From NCBI GenBank assembly GCA_030635465.1, contig DAOVYU010000092.1, positions 1 to 5,758 of the forward strand: DNA of 5,758 bases, given 5' to 3'. Each line of letters opens with the position of its first letter. The stretch's first letter is position 1. A program made the translations under genes and the position numbers. Below, in pieces: positions 5,659 to 5,758 of the stretch. The notes beneath the pieces were generated by a model. It did not search any database. It saw nothing but the letters and a program-made list of their open reading frames with translations, and was not told the origin of the DNA. The DNA comes from Bacteroidales bacterium. GTDB lineage: Bacteria > Bacteroidota > Bacteroidia > Bacteroidales > JAADJA01.

Positions 5659-5707
5659 ACTCTTTCGAATTCTCAAATTCAACCGATTTAACCAGTCAAC
5701 GATATAA

Positions 5708-5758
5708 TTAATGTGCAGCCAACCAGTTATCTCCTGTATTCATTTCTACCAATACAGG
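5708..5758 (-). CDS. Probable 3' end of a minus-strand gene, cut by the window edge
   Basis: On the minus strand the last 51 bases read PVLVEMNTGDNWLAAH followed by TAA (5710-5708). The frame is open to the window edge and the residues (a hydrophobic strand, then a polar turn with Trp and a terminal His) look like a genuine protein C-terminus. I do not recognise the family from 16 residues. It has the same direction as the lipoprotein gene, 189 bases away; whether they share a transcript cannot be told. A complementary repeat (5733-5740 with 5751-5758) falls inside these codons. Confidence 0.45.
   Translation of the reverse strand, partial: PVLVEMNTGDNWLAAH

Larger units (their letters stand above)
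5519..5707. other. Non-coding gap with palindromes before the lipoprotein gene
   Basis: No frame here looks like a gene. On the minus strand the gap leads into the lipoprotein start through an A/T-rich stretch without a Shine-Dalgarno sequence. It contains a GC-rich block with the palindrome GGGCGCCC (5547-5554), which stands out from the AT-rich surroundings, an imperfect leftward -7 box (5587-5580), a GTTTAAAC palindrome (5626-5633), a 16-bp palindrome (5643-5658) and a 5-bp inverted repeat (5667-5671 with 5676-5680). Promoter and leader of the lipoprotein gene, and the 3' end of the preceding minus-strand gene, must lie within it. Confidence 0.6.

Noticed and set aside
1..5758. CRISPR array, insertion sequence, tRNA or rRNA genes, toxin-antitoxin or phage genes
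   Set aside because: No spaced direct repeats, transposase or terminal repeats, cloverleaf-like sequences or typical small gene pairs were found on either strand.

Overview
The window looks like a chromosomal segment from an AT-rich member of the Bacteroidota (Bacteroidetes). The clues are the FtsX, DUF3098, UppP order, the absence of Shine-Dalgarno sequences before the starts, and several copies of the Bacteroidota -7 promoter box (TAnnTTTG, here as TATCTTTGC). I cannot name a genus.

Layout. Positions 1-160 contain no complete gene; a strong minus-strand -7 box there, followed by an ATG at 21, suggests a divergent gene leaving the left edge. From 161 to 4842 six genes run on the plus strand: ftsX (cell division or envelope transporter-like membrane subunit), a small DUF3098 membrane protein, uppP (undecaprenyl-diphosphate phosphatase), truB (tRNA pseudouridine-55 synthase), queA (queuosine synthesis on tRNA) and ispD (MEP isoprenoid pathway). 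uppP and truB are separated by one base. At least two internal promoters are visible, before DUF3098 and before queA, so this is a gene cluster with sub-operons rather than one simple transcript. Positions 4910-5518 hold a minus-strand lipoprotein of unknown function, converging on ispD and ending in a clear intrinsic terminator. Positions 5519-5707 are non-coding, with several palindromes. Positions 5708-5758 appear to be the last codons of another minus-strand gene.

How the genes relate. ispD feeds isoprenoid precursor synthesis, whose product undecaprenyl diphosphate is the substrate of uppP; with ftsX these serve envelope growth and division. truB and queA both modify tRNA. All six are housekeeping genes with intact motifs.

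I do not see a new defence, mobile or biosynthetic system. The least explained parts are the aromatic-rich lipoprotein, a perfect dyad inside the queA promoter, and the palindrome-rich gap at the right end.
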